A stretch of 64,000 bases of DNA from Heliopora coerulea (GCA_030142905.1 JASJOG010000010.1:3979576-4043575); one strand, 5' to 3'. Counted from the first letter of the stretch, positions 1 to 13,565 are shown. Program-made: numbers and translations. Notes: a model not told the origin generated them from the sequence alone.

Positions 1-515
1 GCATTGACTTTTTGTTATTGCTATTACTTTCCATAAAATTTTCTCAAGTTCTGTTTAGTGTATAAAGGTTGACATTAGATGGCCTGCCGATTATTTTCGA
101 CATTGGTACGACCAAGGTCGCACAAGTCGTACCTGCTCTGCTGCTCTTGATTATAAGGAATGGATGAAATGGGTACAAAATTGACCTTATTCTAGACTGA
201 CAGCATTTAAATCCTTTAATGTAGAAATGAACCCTGAACAAAATTTTTTGCAACAAATCTGACCATTAACTGCTAATTGACAGGACAAAGCTCTCCGAAG
301 ATGTTGGTTGAGCTTTCGTTGAGAACATTACAACGTTAATGACCAGTCTCGTACGGTACAATTCTTGAACAAATTGTACTGTGTTCAGATTACTCAAAGG
401 TTTGCTGAAGACGTCATCTTTGTTGGGTTTGTTGTGTTTATGAGATGTACGTAGCGCTTCACTACTTGTGAACGTTTGGTTTTTACTCACAACATTCCTT
501 ACTTATCAATTTTAG
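1..515. other. Intronic sequence upstream of first visible NASP exon
   Basis: No NASP-like exon is visible here. The earlier TPR and acidic parts expected for NASP must lie to the left of the window. Open frames in this stretch are short, resemble nothing I recognise and lack matching splice sites. Confidence 0.5.
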
Positions 516-3500
516 GCAATGGATGGTGATGGAGTGCCTACAATACAGCTAGCCTGGGAAATGCTTGAGCTGGCAAGGATAATATTTAAAAGGTTTACGT
601 TTTTTCGGATATTTTATTACCAGTGTATAATTTTTATTTTTTGGTTTTTATGTTGACATTTAAAGAACAAAAAAGAATAGTTACAGGGTCCAATTTACTA
701 GTGTAAGAAAAGAACAAATGTTAGCAGTGGTTAAAGATAATATAGTTTTCGAGTTAGCTAACCCCACAAGGAAAGTACACTTGGTAAGACGCCAGTATTA
801 ACTCAATTTCAATTGTGGTAGAGGTTACACTGTTTTATTAATAAACATTGTCAAACGAGTTAAGTTTTTTTGAAACAGATATTGGCAAAGTTATTATTAA
901 GCCATTTAAATGAAATATTTCAATCATGCGACGAAAATGGATTGAAGAAGGAATTATTTGATGGTAACCAAACTCACAAAGTCTACATCTAGTGATCAAT
1001 GTTTGTATTTATTTTTTAGAATGAATAATCAGGATAGCCAACTAAAACTAGCTCAAACACATTCGATGTTGGGAGAAATTAACATGGAGCAAGGTATTTT
1101 TGTATGTATTTAAGTATAGATTTAAGCACAAAGCAAATTTTAGTTAATAAAATTCTTCAGTAAGTGAAGCAAAGGAAGCACTGTCGACCCTTTCAGGCTA
1201 GTTTTTGTCCTACTTCATTGACTGTCATCATCGATGTTTGGTTTCTAAAAGATCGGAATCATTCCCAGTGATCGGCGATCGTCAGTGATCATCCAGGGTA
1301 GTTAGAAGGTGAAACTTCAAAATCGAGTGCTTAATTTTGAACGTGCAACGTTATCCGCTAATGGTAGCTACTCGAATAATTGAAAAGTTGAAAACTTTAC
1401 TCGATGCTCAATGTTGTCGGACGTATCTTTACAAGAGCACAGATGCATGCTATCTGTTTGTTTGTTTTTTTTTTGTTTGTTTGTTTTCAAATATAGCACT
1501 CAAGCTAAATGTTTATAAAGACTGCGTGAGTCAAGTCGTATGAGCTATTTCGTTCAGATTATAATAAACAAATGGCCCTCATAACAGAAGATGTCATAAA
1601 AAGTGTAAAATAAAAACAGTGTGTAGATTGAGAGCAGTAACGCGTGGTTTTTGCGGTCCGAACGTGAAAACTGTCCTCAGTAAAAAAATAAGCAAACAAC
1701 AGTGTCTTCAATGAAGCAACTGATTAGCTCGTTTGCAACATCGACACTATTTCACTATTTTGTGCATGCTTAGATTTAACTTGTTCACGTTCTTTTTACC
1801 CTCGCCAAAAGTGCGAAGCGTCCTCCAAAATCAGAAGGATCTCGGACGAACGGTGCAGCCAGGACTTCCCAGTGCGCACGCGTTAAAACACGACTTAAAG
1901 CTGGCAAAAGTTGCGTTGTATTTGTGTACTTGCTTTCTGCATAAATTTTCCATTTATATCACGAATCCCTTGAATTTGACTGGCTATTGTACCATTTGCT
2001 ATCCACTGATGGTAAATAAATAATTATTTCGTTTGCAGTCAGACACACTGAAGTGGTGGAGAATGTTCCAACCTATTCAAATCTCTGATGAGATCAGGAA
2101 CCATTGGGAAACTCGTTTGTTTAAATCTTGCGGAGATAGCTTATAGTTGTAAACTGGGCTGTTTTCACGTTAGTCAAAATCGATATGATCCCCTGTGGTT
2201 GAAGTGGTGTACCGGTAATCGTTTTGCAGTGAATTACGGTTTAACAGAACAATGAAAAGTAACCAAGAGCGCTGATTTCGTTTTGGGCCTTGAATCCCGC
2301 ATTCCCTAATATGCATACAAAGTGAGTTTGGCATCGCTCTAGGTATTCATGTCACTATAGCAGTCTACATGAGGCTACCTCGGTATCGGCTGAACAACTG
2401 GTTTAATTTGTGAAAATGTACTTAAACTTATATGTAATAATCATAACAGAGTTGTGTGAGGTATTAATTGGCTTACATGGTCTACGACATTCGTCTCCAG
2501 CTTTTTTTTCCAGTTTGACAGTACATTTACACTTTAAAATTTGACTATACTTGTTCACGTATTACTTAGCTCCCCCTCTTTATGTTCTAATCTTAGTCTA
2601 TACTGGCTTGCCTTTGCAACTTTTTCCAGTGATATACTCTAAACGTTTGCCTTAGGTCAACGTGTTTTTAATAGTCTGTAATATTATTATATTAAATGGT
2701 ACATTTACCTCTTGTTTGTTGTATTTTCAATAGAGCAGTTCACAGATGCCATCAGTGAATTGACAAAATGTTTGAGTATACAGAAGGCATTGTTGCAACC
2801 CGATGATCGACTTTTGGCAGAGACGTATCCTTTTCCCCTAACCTCTGTAATGACCAGGCTATCCAAAAAGTAGTGGGTCCTCCCTTGCTTATGTCTGACG
2901 ACAGTGTATTTATTCATTTACTTTCCAGCACATGCTGGTGTTGTGCAGGTTCGTGAACGGGTCTAACCATGGAAACATGCAAAGCAAACCAACAGTTGAC
3001 ATATTTTTTGCATCTTTATAGTTTGAATGCACAAGGTGAAATTCTTTATAAAAGTATATCGGGTATACCTGCAGTTTTCTATTTGCGCTGACAATGAAAT
3101 TCGGTTCTTGCTGCATTGCGTGACGTTAGAAAAATTGCGGTGTCAACCATTGATGGAACACGTAATAACCATAAAAACATTTTGTTTCAGGAACTGGTCC
3201 AAATCATAGATTTTTGAGCCGATGAATGTTGTAGTGACTGAAAATTGTTTCACTGCCCATTAGAATGCATGTTACACAAAGCAACCATTCACAAGACGTA
3301 CGTCGGAGACGTATTTTGGATGTGCATCGAAACTTAGCTTTTATTAGTGAAGTAGCAAAGGCTTTTACAATGTGTTTGGTTAAAGAGGTACCTCATTGCG
3401 TCTTTATATCTCATTGCAATTTGGTTCATAGATTGTCATTGTTTCGTCTATCCTTCGGCTATCTATAGTCGAACATGCTACGACTTAGGTAGCTAGTATT

Positions 3501-6500
3501 AAAAATGTAAGCAGTGTCATCATACATTACATGAGTATATAAAAATAGAATACTGCGTAGACTGTGTTAAATAAGGTAAAAAAGTTTAGAGGTTGGTACC
3601 TGCCGTGACTAATCTCAAAGAATTCCAACGTTTTGAGCAAAAGACCTTCGTCAGAGAAAGAAACGTGTTCTGAAATAGGAATAGGAACTAGACTAGGTTT
3701 CATACGAAAAAAAAAGCAAACAAATCAGCGACTACGTAACGTTTCCTATTTCAGCAAATGACTTCCTTGTTATCTAGTTGTTGACTTGTTTGTTTTTTTT
3801 CTCATATTTCATTGATTAACTTTTTATCACATGACTCCTTTTCGTATGAAACCTCGTCTAGTTGCTACTCCTATTTCAGAAAACGTTTCGTTTTCTGACG
3901 AAGGACCTTTGCTCGAGACGTTCGAATTCGTTGAGATCAGTCATGGCAGTTACCAACCTTTAAACATTTTACCTTATATCAGTATGGTCTCATCAGTTGG
4001 ACTGGATACCGGAAAGCCGAGTGAAACGACCCAGAAAGAACAAGAGCGAAAGCCTTTTGACGCCGGGAGCGGCATTCGTTGCACCAAGCAACGTTGATCC
4101 TTTTACATGTTTTCAATAATAAGTCCTGTTTGTACACTGGGCCCAGTTTGTCAAGAAAAATTGAGATTTTATTTAACAGATTTTGGGTGCACAAAATACA
4201 AAAAGTTTTTAGGTTGTCAAATCTTGACTAGATCATTCAACCAAAATAAACAAAACTAAAGTAACAGTACGACTTGTACTGTGGATAAACGCTAATAGGG
4301 CTTTGAACAACTGGCCCCTGGTGCGTTTGATGACTGTACGTTGTTCCATCCTTTACCGAACGCTAGGTATTACAACTTAGGTCTAGCCTACGGCTTATCG
4401 CTAAATTACGAAGAGTCTGCTAAACATTACAGCAGTGCAAGCGAGGTGCTTGAGTTAAGGATAAAAAACATCAAAGATCGAATGGAAAAAGAGGAGCAAC
4501 AAGATAAAGGAAAAGGAAAGGCGTCCGACAACGATCCTTACGTGAAAGACAGGAAGGAACTAGCTGAGCTGGAAGAATTACTCCCAGAAATCAAAGATAA
4601 GGTGAGGTACATGAGAAGTCAGTGTCACCCCCCTTGCAAGGCGTAGAATTACATATTACGATAAATATTGCCCACTACGTCTTTATAAAAGCACGTTAGG
4701 CTCGATAGCAATACGGATTTCTATCTCACAGTATTCTACTAAAGATTTTGGGAAATTCCTCAGCGATAATCAGTTCTCAACCTGCGAAGAAATCATTATT
4801 TATCCTTCATCTTTGTACATTTCTGTGCGCTATACAAGCTCACACACTTCCAACCCTGGAGGTAATTCTCAACCGTCTCCTGTAAAGATGCAATCTTCCC
4901 AGACTAGAAATACGAATACTCAACCACCTCTCGTCCACCATTGTGCCATATCTCTTGAGAATACGAAGTTGAGGGTTTGTAAAGGTCAAAGACCAGTCGC
5001 CGTTATTATAACTAGAAACTGAAAACGTAAATATCCCCAACTCTCGTATCACGACAATCAACTTGAGAAAACAAGAGAAGAGCGTGTGATGAAGGAAAAA
5101 AATTAAACATTAAGTTCTGTTGATGTGAATTTTTGAAATGAGTTTTTGCTTCATGCATGACTGTTGTAAAGAAAAACAAGAAAAAAATTAAGAACATTCT
5201 TAGATTAGATATTTATTATAAGAACTTACACGAAGGCAATGTTATGTGAAGAAGCCAATGCTGCATGTGGAAATTGAACCTGGAACTTTAAAATTTAGCA
5301 AATAAACATTGCAGCGCCATTTACCAGTCGGGCACTGTCACATTTCACCTAATCTTATTTTTCTATTATATGTCTGAGCACGCTATCCAGTCTCTACGCA
5401 ATATGATGCATGCTGATTGGCTGCCTAGCTGTGCAATAGTAAGTTTTCCTTACGGACTGGCAAGTTTTGGCGGAAAAATTTCCGAATTGATATGAACACA
5501 ATCCATATTCAGAAACGTTTTACAAAAGATTTACAAGAACAAACCACCAAAAAAGAAGTTAAATTTTCTCACCAGTTACTGAAATCAGGATACTAGTTGA
5601 ATTGATACAAAAAGACGCGAAGTGACGTGTAAAAACAAGCAATTAAACCTACGCCGCTCATTCGCGAACTAAAAAATTTGTGCTTTGAGTGTTTTTTATC
5701 ATGTCTTGAACCAGAAAAAGTCCGCTTTCGCAATGTTTTCGTAAAAAATTCGTTAAAAGCAGTGAAGGAAGAAACGAACCAAAAGCCGTATAATAAATTT
5801 CATATTAACCTCCTTTGTTCGGTGTTTACAGGAAAGTATTTGCCCTCGGTTTTTTCTGCACAGATCTTGCTCTTTCGTCGCTAGGTCAGAACGTAAGCTT
5901 CAGGCAAATACTTTCCTGTGCAGACTTCACACTCGGTTAATAAGTAATCAGTATTAATAGTGTTGGTCATCATCACGTTTGCGTTGTAACTTCATCTTTC
6001 CTAATTTTGATGCTCGAAACAAAAACTTTTAATAATAGCCCTGAATGGCTTAAGAAATATGAACAAATCTATCATACTTGAATTGTGTGCCGTGGTCAAA
6101 TCTTCCATTAGCTGAGCTTTTTCGTATGCAATTTCACAGTAACACCACTCGGAAGTAGATTTTGTGTAAATAAGTCCACGAATACTTATATCCAAAGAGA
6201 TTTTTGGGGAGATTTTTCGTGGCTGATCTATATTGTCAAAGCTTTTTAGCAGATTTTTAATCCAATTATAAATTTTAGGGGTCCCTAGGACTCACACTGA
6301 TAATTTCAAGGTTCCCATTTCATTAGCTGGGGGTCCCAAATATTGAGATACAACTTTTGTTAAAGTTGCCTTCATTTTTGGGTATTTGTTACCGCACGAA
6401 ATCTATGCCAAAACAAAACTAACTGGAAAATAAACAACTTACAATTAATTTGATGTTATTCGACTTCTTAAATTTCTGCCAGTGATTAACTCAAAGATGC

Positions 6501-9500
6501 AGGAAAAATATTAAGGTTTATCATTGACAAATAACTCAGACATACAATACTGGACACTTTATTCAAACATGATTTTGTCCAACAATGTAAAATGACATGA
6601 CAAGTTAAAAGTTAAAAATGTTTTTCCCTTTACAACACAGGTGAGACCAGTAAAATGTTTACTTTATGATAAAATATATTTGAATTAAAGAATTCGTCAA
6701 TAAAACAGAATTGATCTGGGGAAACTGTCTTCGAATCTCCGATAACTTCAAATTGATATCTTCGAATCAGGGCCATTTTTGTTCATACCAGGCCGCAGTA
6801 TTTTTCTTGTCGGCGTGATGAGCTATCCGTTATTGTGTAGGCTTAGCCTTAGGCTGCGTTTACACTATACCAGATTGCTTTCATTTGCGACGCGGAAAAA
6901 TGTACCGGATAGGCCTTACGTGTACACTTGGAACGCTATTTTCAGAGCAATTTTTGGAACAGAGCGATATTGTTTCACTGCGCTCTTGAACATCTCGGGG
7001 CTCTTTGACTCTTCGATTGTATTCAACATGCGAAGTCACGCGAACGATTGTGTCATCATTGCTGGATTATTGCAAACAATTCTAGGATACATAGTACAAT
7101 CACAGGCGAGCTGGAGGAGAGAGCTGTTGCAGGTGCAAATCTTTTTGAGATGGATTATATTCTGCCTATTCAGGTCCGGTGGTTGCATCATACTGATCAC
7201 TTTTAAAAACTATACAGAACCGTCCTGTTTATACCTTACTCGAGAACTTTTTGCACCGGCAGAAAAAGCTATTTAGTATAGTGTAAAGTGTAAACCTAAC
7301 CTAACCTAAGAAAGAGGGTTAGAATTCGACTATTGATGTCTTAAGGGAACCTAGTGGGTCTTGGCTTTTCTGTAAAATGCGCAATTAGGCACACGATAAC
7401 TAATAGCTGCCAACCTTTGGTGTAAACCAGTGGCAATTTTAGAACATTTTAACCAGGGGGGCCGATTAGGCACGAAGTATACAAGCGCCGAAGGCGCGAG
7501 GCGTTTTAGCTAGGGGGGTCTGGGGCATGCTTCCCCGGACAGTTTTGAAATTCTAGAGTCTCAGAAAGACCGTTTCCCGGGTTTTGGGAAAGGTTTTTCG
7601 CACTTTTAAGAGTTAGAAAATATTATTTAAATTGCTATAGAATTAAAATTTCAACTTTGTTGCATGTATGGGGTTTTGAACTTCTTGAATTTCTCCCTTG
7701 GCAACGACACTGGGGCTAATACTTAGACTTTTATCGACTGTGCTAGTAAAAGTAGCACTTTATGCTACTAGCACTGCTCGTTTTTAACCAAAATTATGCT
7801 AAAATTATGCTTGTTTTTCAAAATTATGCTTCTTTTTCTGAAATTATGCTTTCACAAATTAACTTTAAAAGCTCGAAATTAAATACTTGTTTTTTTTTAT
7901 GTAGCAAAGAAAGCAAAACATCTCATTGTTCCCAACGTTGTCTAGCTTTTAATAGATTGCTCCTTATCTCCTGAAATGTTTTAAATACAACACAAAACTG
8001 CACTGATGGCTTCCTATCATAGTTAGTGCCCTCAAAGAGTTTTCTGCTGCATTACACTTGCTTGCAAGTAATCAAGTTAAAGAATATTCATCGAATCGAA
8101 CAGAATGGTTGAAAAAAAACCAAAACAAAAAAACCCAGCAGTTCAGTTAAATTTAACCATTTGGTTTTGACCTTGAGAGCGTGGACTGGATCGGAACTAA
8201 AGTTTCAGGGAATCACAGGCGCCTAGACTAAGGCTTACTAAGAGACAGAATTTAACAAGACTGAACAAAGCTTATAAATTTACTCAATATAAGCAAAATG
8301 TGACTTACTGGAGAGTTATGGCCCTAGTAATATGCTTCGTAACTAATAAAAATATGCCGGTTATGGTAGCAGTGCTACTTCCACAAAAAAATGGCAAAAA
8401 TGTGCTCGTTTTCCCAAATTATGCAAAAAAATGTGCTAGCACAATCGATAAAAGCCTACTAATACTTCTATAGCCCCGTGGATACTTCCACCTAGTGAAG
8501 AACTGCTGCAAGCAGCATTCAAGCAAGCGTACATCATTTGCTAAACTTGGCTAAACGAGACTTTGTTCAACGTTAAACGGGAACGTTTTCTACCTTGCAG
8601 TTTGAGAAGTGAACCATTAGAAGCGAACCAGGCGACATTAACGCAAAATGTTGAAAATCTCTACTTGGGTAACTTTAATACTGAGGAATGCTAAGCAAGA
8701 TTATGTTTGTTTGCAACTTCTGTTTAGCATGTATTGTACTAGCTATTACTTGGAGAAACTTTACAACCATTTTGAAAAACTTGCGTTTGGGGGGGGGGGG
8801 GGGGGCATGGCCCCCAGGCTCCTCCATAGGGCCGCCACTGGTGTAAACATTTATGAGAAGAGGTCATTCTCAGCTGCTTGTTAGTAACGTGAACTATTTT
8901 TATAGTTACCCCTGTATATATATTCTTCTCATAGCTTTATTTATGGTTTCAGTACTACGATGCAAAGAACGAACACGAGAGGTTGAAAAACAACATCAAG
9001 AATCAGGTAAGACGTCCTCCTTATATATACCCGGATACGTGCTTCGGAATTCGCTTCGATTTGTCAAGAACTGATATTGTCATACAGACCATTGCAGTGC
9101 AAATATTTGTGCTTGGCACAAGTCGCTAATTGGAGTTCATCTCCTCAATGTGTTGGGAAAATTCTTGAATGTGGACAACATTGACGCTTCTTTGGCCAAA
9201 AAACGTTTTGAACGTAACTTGAAAAGTTTACTGCTTATGATCAACGTTTCGACATTACGATGTAGCGTCTTCATTCGAGGTGATCTTTGTGGGCCAAAAA
9301 AAGAAAAAAAGCACACGTCCTGCTACTTGGAACACGCGTGCCAAACCAGTCATTTGAATGCATGGAGAAATTTCGAAGTTATTAGCACCAAACCGTGGCA
9401 CCGTCTGCGACATTGTCTACAAGTATGGCGTATTAACGGCTCCCGGACCTTACTTTCATCTTGTTAATGAATAACCTCATCAGTGGACGTCAAACCATAT

Positions 9501-11280
9501 GCGATTTTTGGCTTGGTTATGTTTGAAATTTGATCGTTCTTGTGAACCTGTCACTCGCGCTTGTCAAAGGTATTGTAATCCGTCTGTTCGTTTTCTAAAT
9601 TTCTTGTATTTTGTCGTTTTAGTTGGGGTTTACGCCCATGGGATTTGGAGATTCGTCGTCTGCTGTAACCAGTAATAGTTCAGTCCAATCGGTAGGCCTG
9701 CTATTGATCAGTAGTGCTGTTTCTTATCATGGCATGCATTTTTTGGTTCAGTGTTGTAATTCTGATGGTCTTGCGATGTCTTTTTTACTTCTAGGTGGAA
9801 CCAAAGAAAGCTGATGATATAAGCCATCTTGTAAGAAGAGCGAAGGTGCGTTCTATCGTTTACCGGTGATGCGTGTACTTTTACGACATACACAAATGTG
9901 AAACTAGACAAGGTTCTTTGCAATTCTGTACTTATAAATAGGACTAGAAAATTTAATTTACATTCTTAAACAGTCAAGGTGGCTTGCATTAAGAGGTTTG
10001 TGATGAGAGGAAGGAGTCCCTATTTTAACTATTCACTACGACGGTTGCATAATACGAACGAGGCACAAAATTGTCTCTTAAAACCGTATTGTAAATGTTG
10101 GATGTATGCAGCTTTTCATGAGCAAAATCTAGGAACCTTTTTGAGACTAAGCTTTTGAAAATTTCAGACTTGTGTATTGAGTCATTTTTTAAAATTAGCA
10201 AATTAATTTCCATCTCCCCTCAGTAAAGGCTGTTTTCCACTAGGCGAATTTTATCGCGCGAAGCGACTTTTTCTTTTGTCTCATAGGCTTTCGACTTTAA
10301 CTAATGAGAAACCTATTCAATTTACTCAAAAAAATTTCGATTCGCACGATACAATTGGGTTAGTGGAAAACAGCCTTAAACGCCTACAGTATTGTCGTAA
10401 TTTTGAGAAATTAAAAACGTATTTACTTTCCAAATCCAAATGTAGAATTTTTTTAGACTTTAAAAAAAATAGGTTTTTAACACTATAGATAGGCCATCAT
10501 GAACCTTGCGCTCATCTTTATGGCTACTGCTACTTAAATTGCAAATTGCGCGTTTTAGAAATTTATACGATCAATTACTCTATCGATTTTGAGTGATCCA
10601 AATTTGCATGAAAATTTTTAACTATGGGAAACAAGTAGTAATGAGAAATTTATAAGACATAAGGGAACAGAATCCCTATTCATCGTCACCCAGCCCCTTG
10701 GCTTACTGGCAAACGTTTATTGTTATATTTCACTACGAGTTGTAACTATATTATAGAATGTAAATAGTCACAATCTTATTAAACTACACTCCTGTGGCCA
10801 CACAATTAAATTTCGTACGTAAATTTATTCCAACACATGATTATTTAACATCAGAGTTAGAAAGTTTCGGCTCGTTTTAAATTTTGAAGCATTTGCATCG
10901 CAGTGTTTTAAGAAATCTTGAGTGCGGTACACTGAACTCAAAGTTTTTCAACTGGCCTTGAGATGTAATCTTAGCCTTGGTAGGCAACCAAGTATGACTG
11001 GGTTTAAGGAGTGGACTATGAGGAAGACGAGAAGACTGGCTACAGTGGCTAGCAAAACAGTTAATGAAGTAAAACGCTGAAAACAATATTATCGGAAGAA
11101 CGAACGTTCCAGATGTGCAGTTTGTTTTTTTTGTCTCCATAGAGAAAACCCGAACAAGAAGAGCAAACTGAGCAAGACAACGTTCCTCCGAAAAAGCAGC
11201 GACAAGATGAGGACACTACGGCGCTAGCTGAGAACAGCGACCGTTGTACTTCGGAGAAAGCTGCAACAGAACCTAAATAG
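516..11280 (+). CDS. NASP: NASP (nuclear autoantigenic sperm protein), histone chaperone, 3' part
   Basis: NASP binds H3-H4 (and linker histone) in the nucleus and cytosol and protects the soluble histone pool. Eight exons join in phase: 516-592, 1020-1093, 2734-2824, 4367-4601, 8953-9006, 9623-9691, 9795-9845 and 11143-11280, giving 262 codons and a TAG stop. Exon 1 encodes AWEMLELARIIFKR, the SHNi-TPR signature region. The second and third exons continue the TPR (LKLAQTHSMLGEI, then DRLLAE). The fourth gives LGLAYG followed by a coiled Glu/Lys stretch ending LEELLPEIKDK. The sixth has GFTPMGFG and the seventh DISHLVRRAK. The last is an acidic/basic tail with PPKKQR, a likely nuclear localisation signal. 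The N-terminal TPRs and acidic insert lie outside the window. All donors are GT and acceptors AG. The large introns hold MITEs and nested hAT elements. A candidate AATAAA is at 11774. Family assignment is strong; exact exon ends rest on reading by eye. Confidence 0.9.
3571..3977. mobile_element. Foldback MITE, copy 1, in NASP intron
   Basis: The two ends are long imperfect inverted repeats: the left begins ATAAGGTAAAAAAGTTTAGA and the right, read on the other strand, begins ATAAGGTAAAATGTTTAAAG. Both continue into GGTTGGTA, CTGCC and the palindromic TCTCAAAGAATTC/GAACGTTT region, and then CTTCGTCAGA. A diverged second copy lies at about 15640-15875. No transposase is encoded. Superfamily is not clear. 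Confidence 0.65.
5254..5333 (-). repeat. tRNA-like SINE fragment (weak)
   Basis: On the minus strand, CTGGTAAATGGCG resembles a pol III A box and GGTTCAATTTCC a B box about 45 bases further on. The region does not fold into a full cloverleaf by eye, so this is a degenerate tRNA-derived repeat rather than a tRNA gene. Confidence 0.3.
5828..5919. repeat. Inverted repeat, 17-bp perfect arms
   Basis: ACAGGAAAGTATTTGCC at 5828-5844 is exactly complementary to 5903-5919. The spacer also holds TTCTGCACAG, which pairs with CTGTGCAGA just beyond the right arm. It could be a foldback element remnant in the large NASP intron. Confidence 0.55.
7428..8840. mobile_element. hAT-like non-autonomous element (outer), 8-bp TSD GTGTAAAC
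   Basis: The element starts CAGTGGC and ends GCCACTG. It is flanked on both sides by a perfect 8-bp direct repeat GTGTAAAC (7420-7427 and 8841-8848), as expected of hAT transposition. Subterminal G-rich stretches (for example the poly-G at about 8790) are typical of this family in the window. A second element at 7724-8458 is nested within it. No transposase reading frame is present. It sits in the intron between the fourth and fifth visible NASP exons. Confidence 0.85.
7724..8458. mobile_element. hAT-like non-autonomous element nested in the 7428-8840 element, TSD CTAATACT
   Basis: The left end TAGACTTTTATCGACTGTGC and the right end read inward, TAGGCTTTTATCGATTGTGC, match at 18 of 20 positions. 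A perfect 8-bp duplication CTAATACT flanks it (7716-7723 and 8459-8466). Near both ends the motif AAATTATGC recurs several times; repeated subterminal motifs are often transposase binding sites in hAT elements. No transposase is encoded. Confidence 0.85.
10227..10376. mobile_element. PIF/Harbinger-like MITE, TSD TAA
   Basis: The terminal inverted repeats are AGGCTGTTTTCCACTA at the left and its complement TAGTGGAAAACAGCCT at the right. They are flanked by TAA on both sides (10224-10226 and 10377-10379), the 3-bp TWA-type duplication of PIF/Harbinger. The element is 150 bp, non-coding, and lies in the last visible NASP intron. A broken relative is at about 40980-41095. Confidence 0.8.
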
Positions 11281-11773
11281 TTTACTTCGTGGAACAGTTT
11301 CATATCTGAAACTGTGGACACCAAAACGTCCATTAAAACTGTTAAAAAGGGTGAAGAAACTGTTGTGCAGTTTAGGTACTCCAGCACGACACATGATTTA
11401 AGGCCAACATCTGTGATAGTTGGTAGTTAAATCTTGTCCGTAAGGGATGGTTATATGTTAGTTGAAATTAGTTTAGTTTTGTTTTCAATGTTTTGTCTAC
11501 CAGTATCTTATCTCCTGTCAAATAACCCCTGTTAATTGCAGATACCGCCTGTTAATATTTGGACATCGAGTATCGAATAGTCGGTCAATAATAGTAATTC
11601 AATTATATGTATTCATTTCGATCTATAGGAATAATATTTAATATTCTATTTGGTTTTCTTTTTGTATTCAATTAAACTACATTGATTCGATTTTACTTGA
11701 CTTAATGCCTGAAGTGTGATATGTTCCATAAAATGAACGCATTCAGATTAGCTTTAGTCTTACCTAGATATAA

Positions 11774-11779
11774 AATAAA
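11774..11779 (+). terminator. Candidate polyadenylation signal of NASP
   Basis: This AATAAA lies about 0.5 kb after the NASP stop codon. It is a candidate only, because the 3' UTR end cannot be seen from sequence alone. Confidence 0.3.
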
Positions 11780-12310
11780 CGAGAAGGTGGCTTGCTTGAT
11801 GTAGCATATGCTAACGGAAGCTTAACATATCGAAGGTTGGGTTTTTAGGCTGCCAGAGAATTTTCAAGCTTTTGAAGAAATGTTGAATTTACCGTAAGTG
11901 AAAAAAAAATTCCCAACGCAGCTAGGTGAAGGATCAAACATATTTTCACGCTATTATGGTTTAAAATTTTTGAACGTAACTTGAAAACTCGTTGAGTCAA
12001 GTTCGGTAACTTTTTGAGTTACGCACAAACCATTTTCAGCTAGGCGAGCATCAAACTATGTTTAATTTACGGCTTATTTCATCACACAGCTTCCATGAAA
12101 ACCTTTTCCCCTAAAATTCAAATTTTTTGAAGCCCGAAAATAACGTTCGATGAAAGGAAGTCAAAGTACTCGTTAGCATTTTAATTACACAACAACGGTA
12201 ACTCCAAAAAGCGATAAAAAAGCGATAAAAGTTTTAGTCATGATCAGGAATACTGCTATGTTACAGAGGGGCTTTTACTTATAGACGTGTAAACTATGAT
12301 CTAAGAACTA

Positions 12311-12949
12311 TTAATAGATAATAACTAGTTCACGGGTAGCCTTCGTTCCATGGTTGAGCAGCGGTTTTTGTCGGCGGATGGCAAGCGCTTCTTTATAGAG
12401 CAATACCGACCAGTGACCGGCTTTATCGATTATTACAAAATTATTAAACGCAGAATCACATAAATTAGTTTCTAAAGTTTCGTCTGAGTTCTGTTCATCA
12501 GGAGAAAGTTCCATAAGAGATTTCAAGTGTTGAAAATGTTCACACGAGTTGATGTGGTTGTAAACTTCAGAGTTTGGGTAGGAGACATGTTCCATAACTG
12601 TTGTGTAAAGGCATTCGTCTGTTTTGCCAATAAAATGACTGCAAGCAACCGGGGCAAGAAAATCTATAGACGACTGAATTTTGGTATTCTTTTGGTGTTT
12701 TATCTTTGCACGATAAAAAGAAGTTAGTAGTGGTAGTGTTCCAGTTAACAATTGACAGGGATTTTTTAGGAGATGGCAGAGTTTCTTCTGCGATTGTTGG
12801 ACTAATATTGTGCCACGTTTGCCGATGAATGGCAGCTTGACCCATATTTTTGGTGGTTGTCGTGTTTCGTCGTTGGCATTGACAGGGTCAGTTTCGTAAA
12901 TTGAGGTCAAGTCATCGGGGTTGAACTTTTTGATCAGCAATGCGGACAT
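12311..12949 (-). pseudogene. Penelope-like retroelement remnant, GIY-YIG endonuclease end
   Basis: The minus-strand frame reads PPKIWVKLPFIGKRG, then HFIGKTDECLYTTVMEH with VYNHINSC, and ends with RRQKPLLNHGTKATRELVI. These fit the linker and C-terminal GIY-YIG domain of Penelope-like elements, in particular the (Y)IGKT...R..EH core. The preceding segment VVYRFSCPGC lies in a different frame (open 12567-12845), so at least one frameshift on each side of it breaks the gene. No reverse transcriptase part is visible. It lies in the NASP-FARSA spacer and is a dead copy. Confidence 0.65.
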
Positions 12950-13039
12950 CCGTTTTGGAAACCCGTTCAGACATAAATTTTAGAATGTTGTTGAATTCAT
13001 CTGAGACCAGAGATTTGCAGCTGCAGATTTTGTATACTA

Positions 13040-13565
13040 GGTGGATTATCCCTAATCCTGACCCTGATCCCTAGCCCCTAACCCGTAACCCTTGACCCCT
13101 ATTCCTGACCCTGACCCCTAACCCTAAGCCCCTAGACCCCAGCCCTCCAGCCCCGAGCCCCAACCCTCAATCAACAACCCTTTATCCCATAATTTCCTAA
13201 ACCGCTATATTCCTAAACACCTGAACCCATGAATCCCTCGAACTCACAACCACTGAGCCCCTGAACCCGTGAACCCCGAACCGTTGAACCTTTGAGCTCC
13301 TGAATCCCTCTTCCCCTGAACCCCTAAATCTCCAATTCCCTAAATGCCTAAACCCGTAAACGCCTAAACTCCTAAACTCCTAAACCCCTAAATTCCTTTA
13401 CCCCTTTGCCCCTTAATCCCTAACTTCTAACCTCTAACCTTAACCCTAACCTTAACCCTAACCTTAACCTTAACCCTAACCTTAACCTTAACCCAAAACG
13501 TAACCAAAACCAAAACCCAAACCCTAACCCAAACCGTAACCCTAACACAAACCCTAACCCTAATC
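13040..13565. repeat. Degenerate telomere-like (CCCTAA-type) tract
   Basis: The stretch is made of diverged CCTAACC/CCTGAACC units, becoming regular CTTAACCCTAACC at about 13436-13500. The G-rich TTAGGG strand is the minus strand. It looks like an interstitial telomere-type satellite that has drifted. A second, opposite-oriented tract lies near the right end of the window. Confidence 0.75.

Noticed and set aside
6779..7276. 165-residue open frame inside a NASP intron
   Set aside because: It starts without a proper ATG context, has no motif, and overlaps repeat-like sequence (GGCTGCGTTTACACT and the matching AGTGTAAACCTAACC at the far end).
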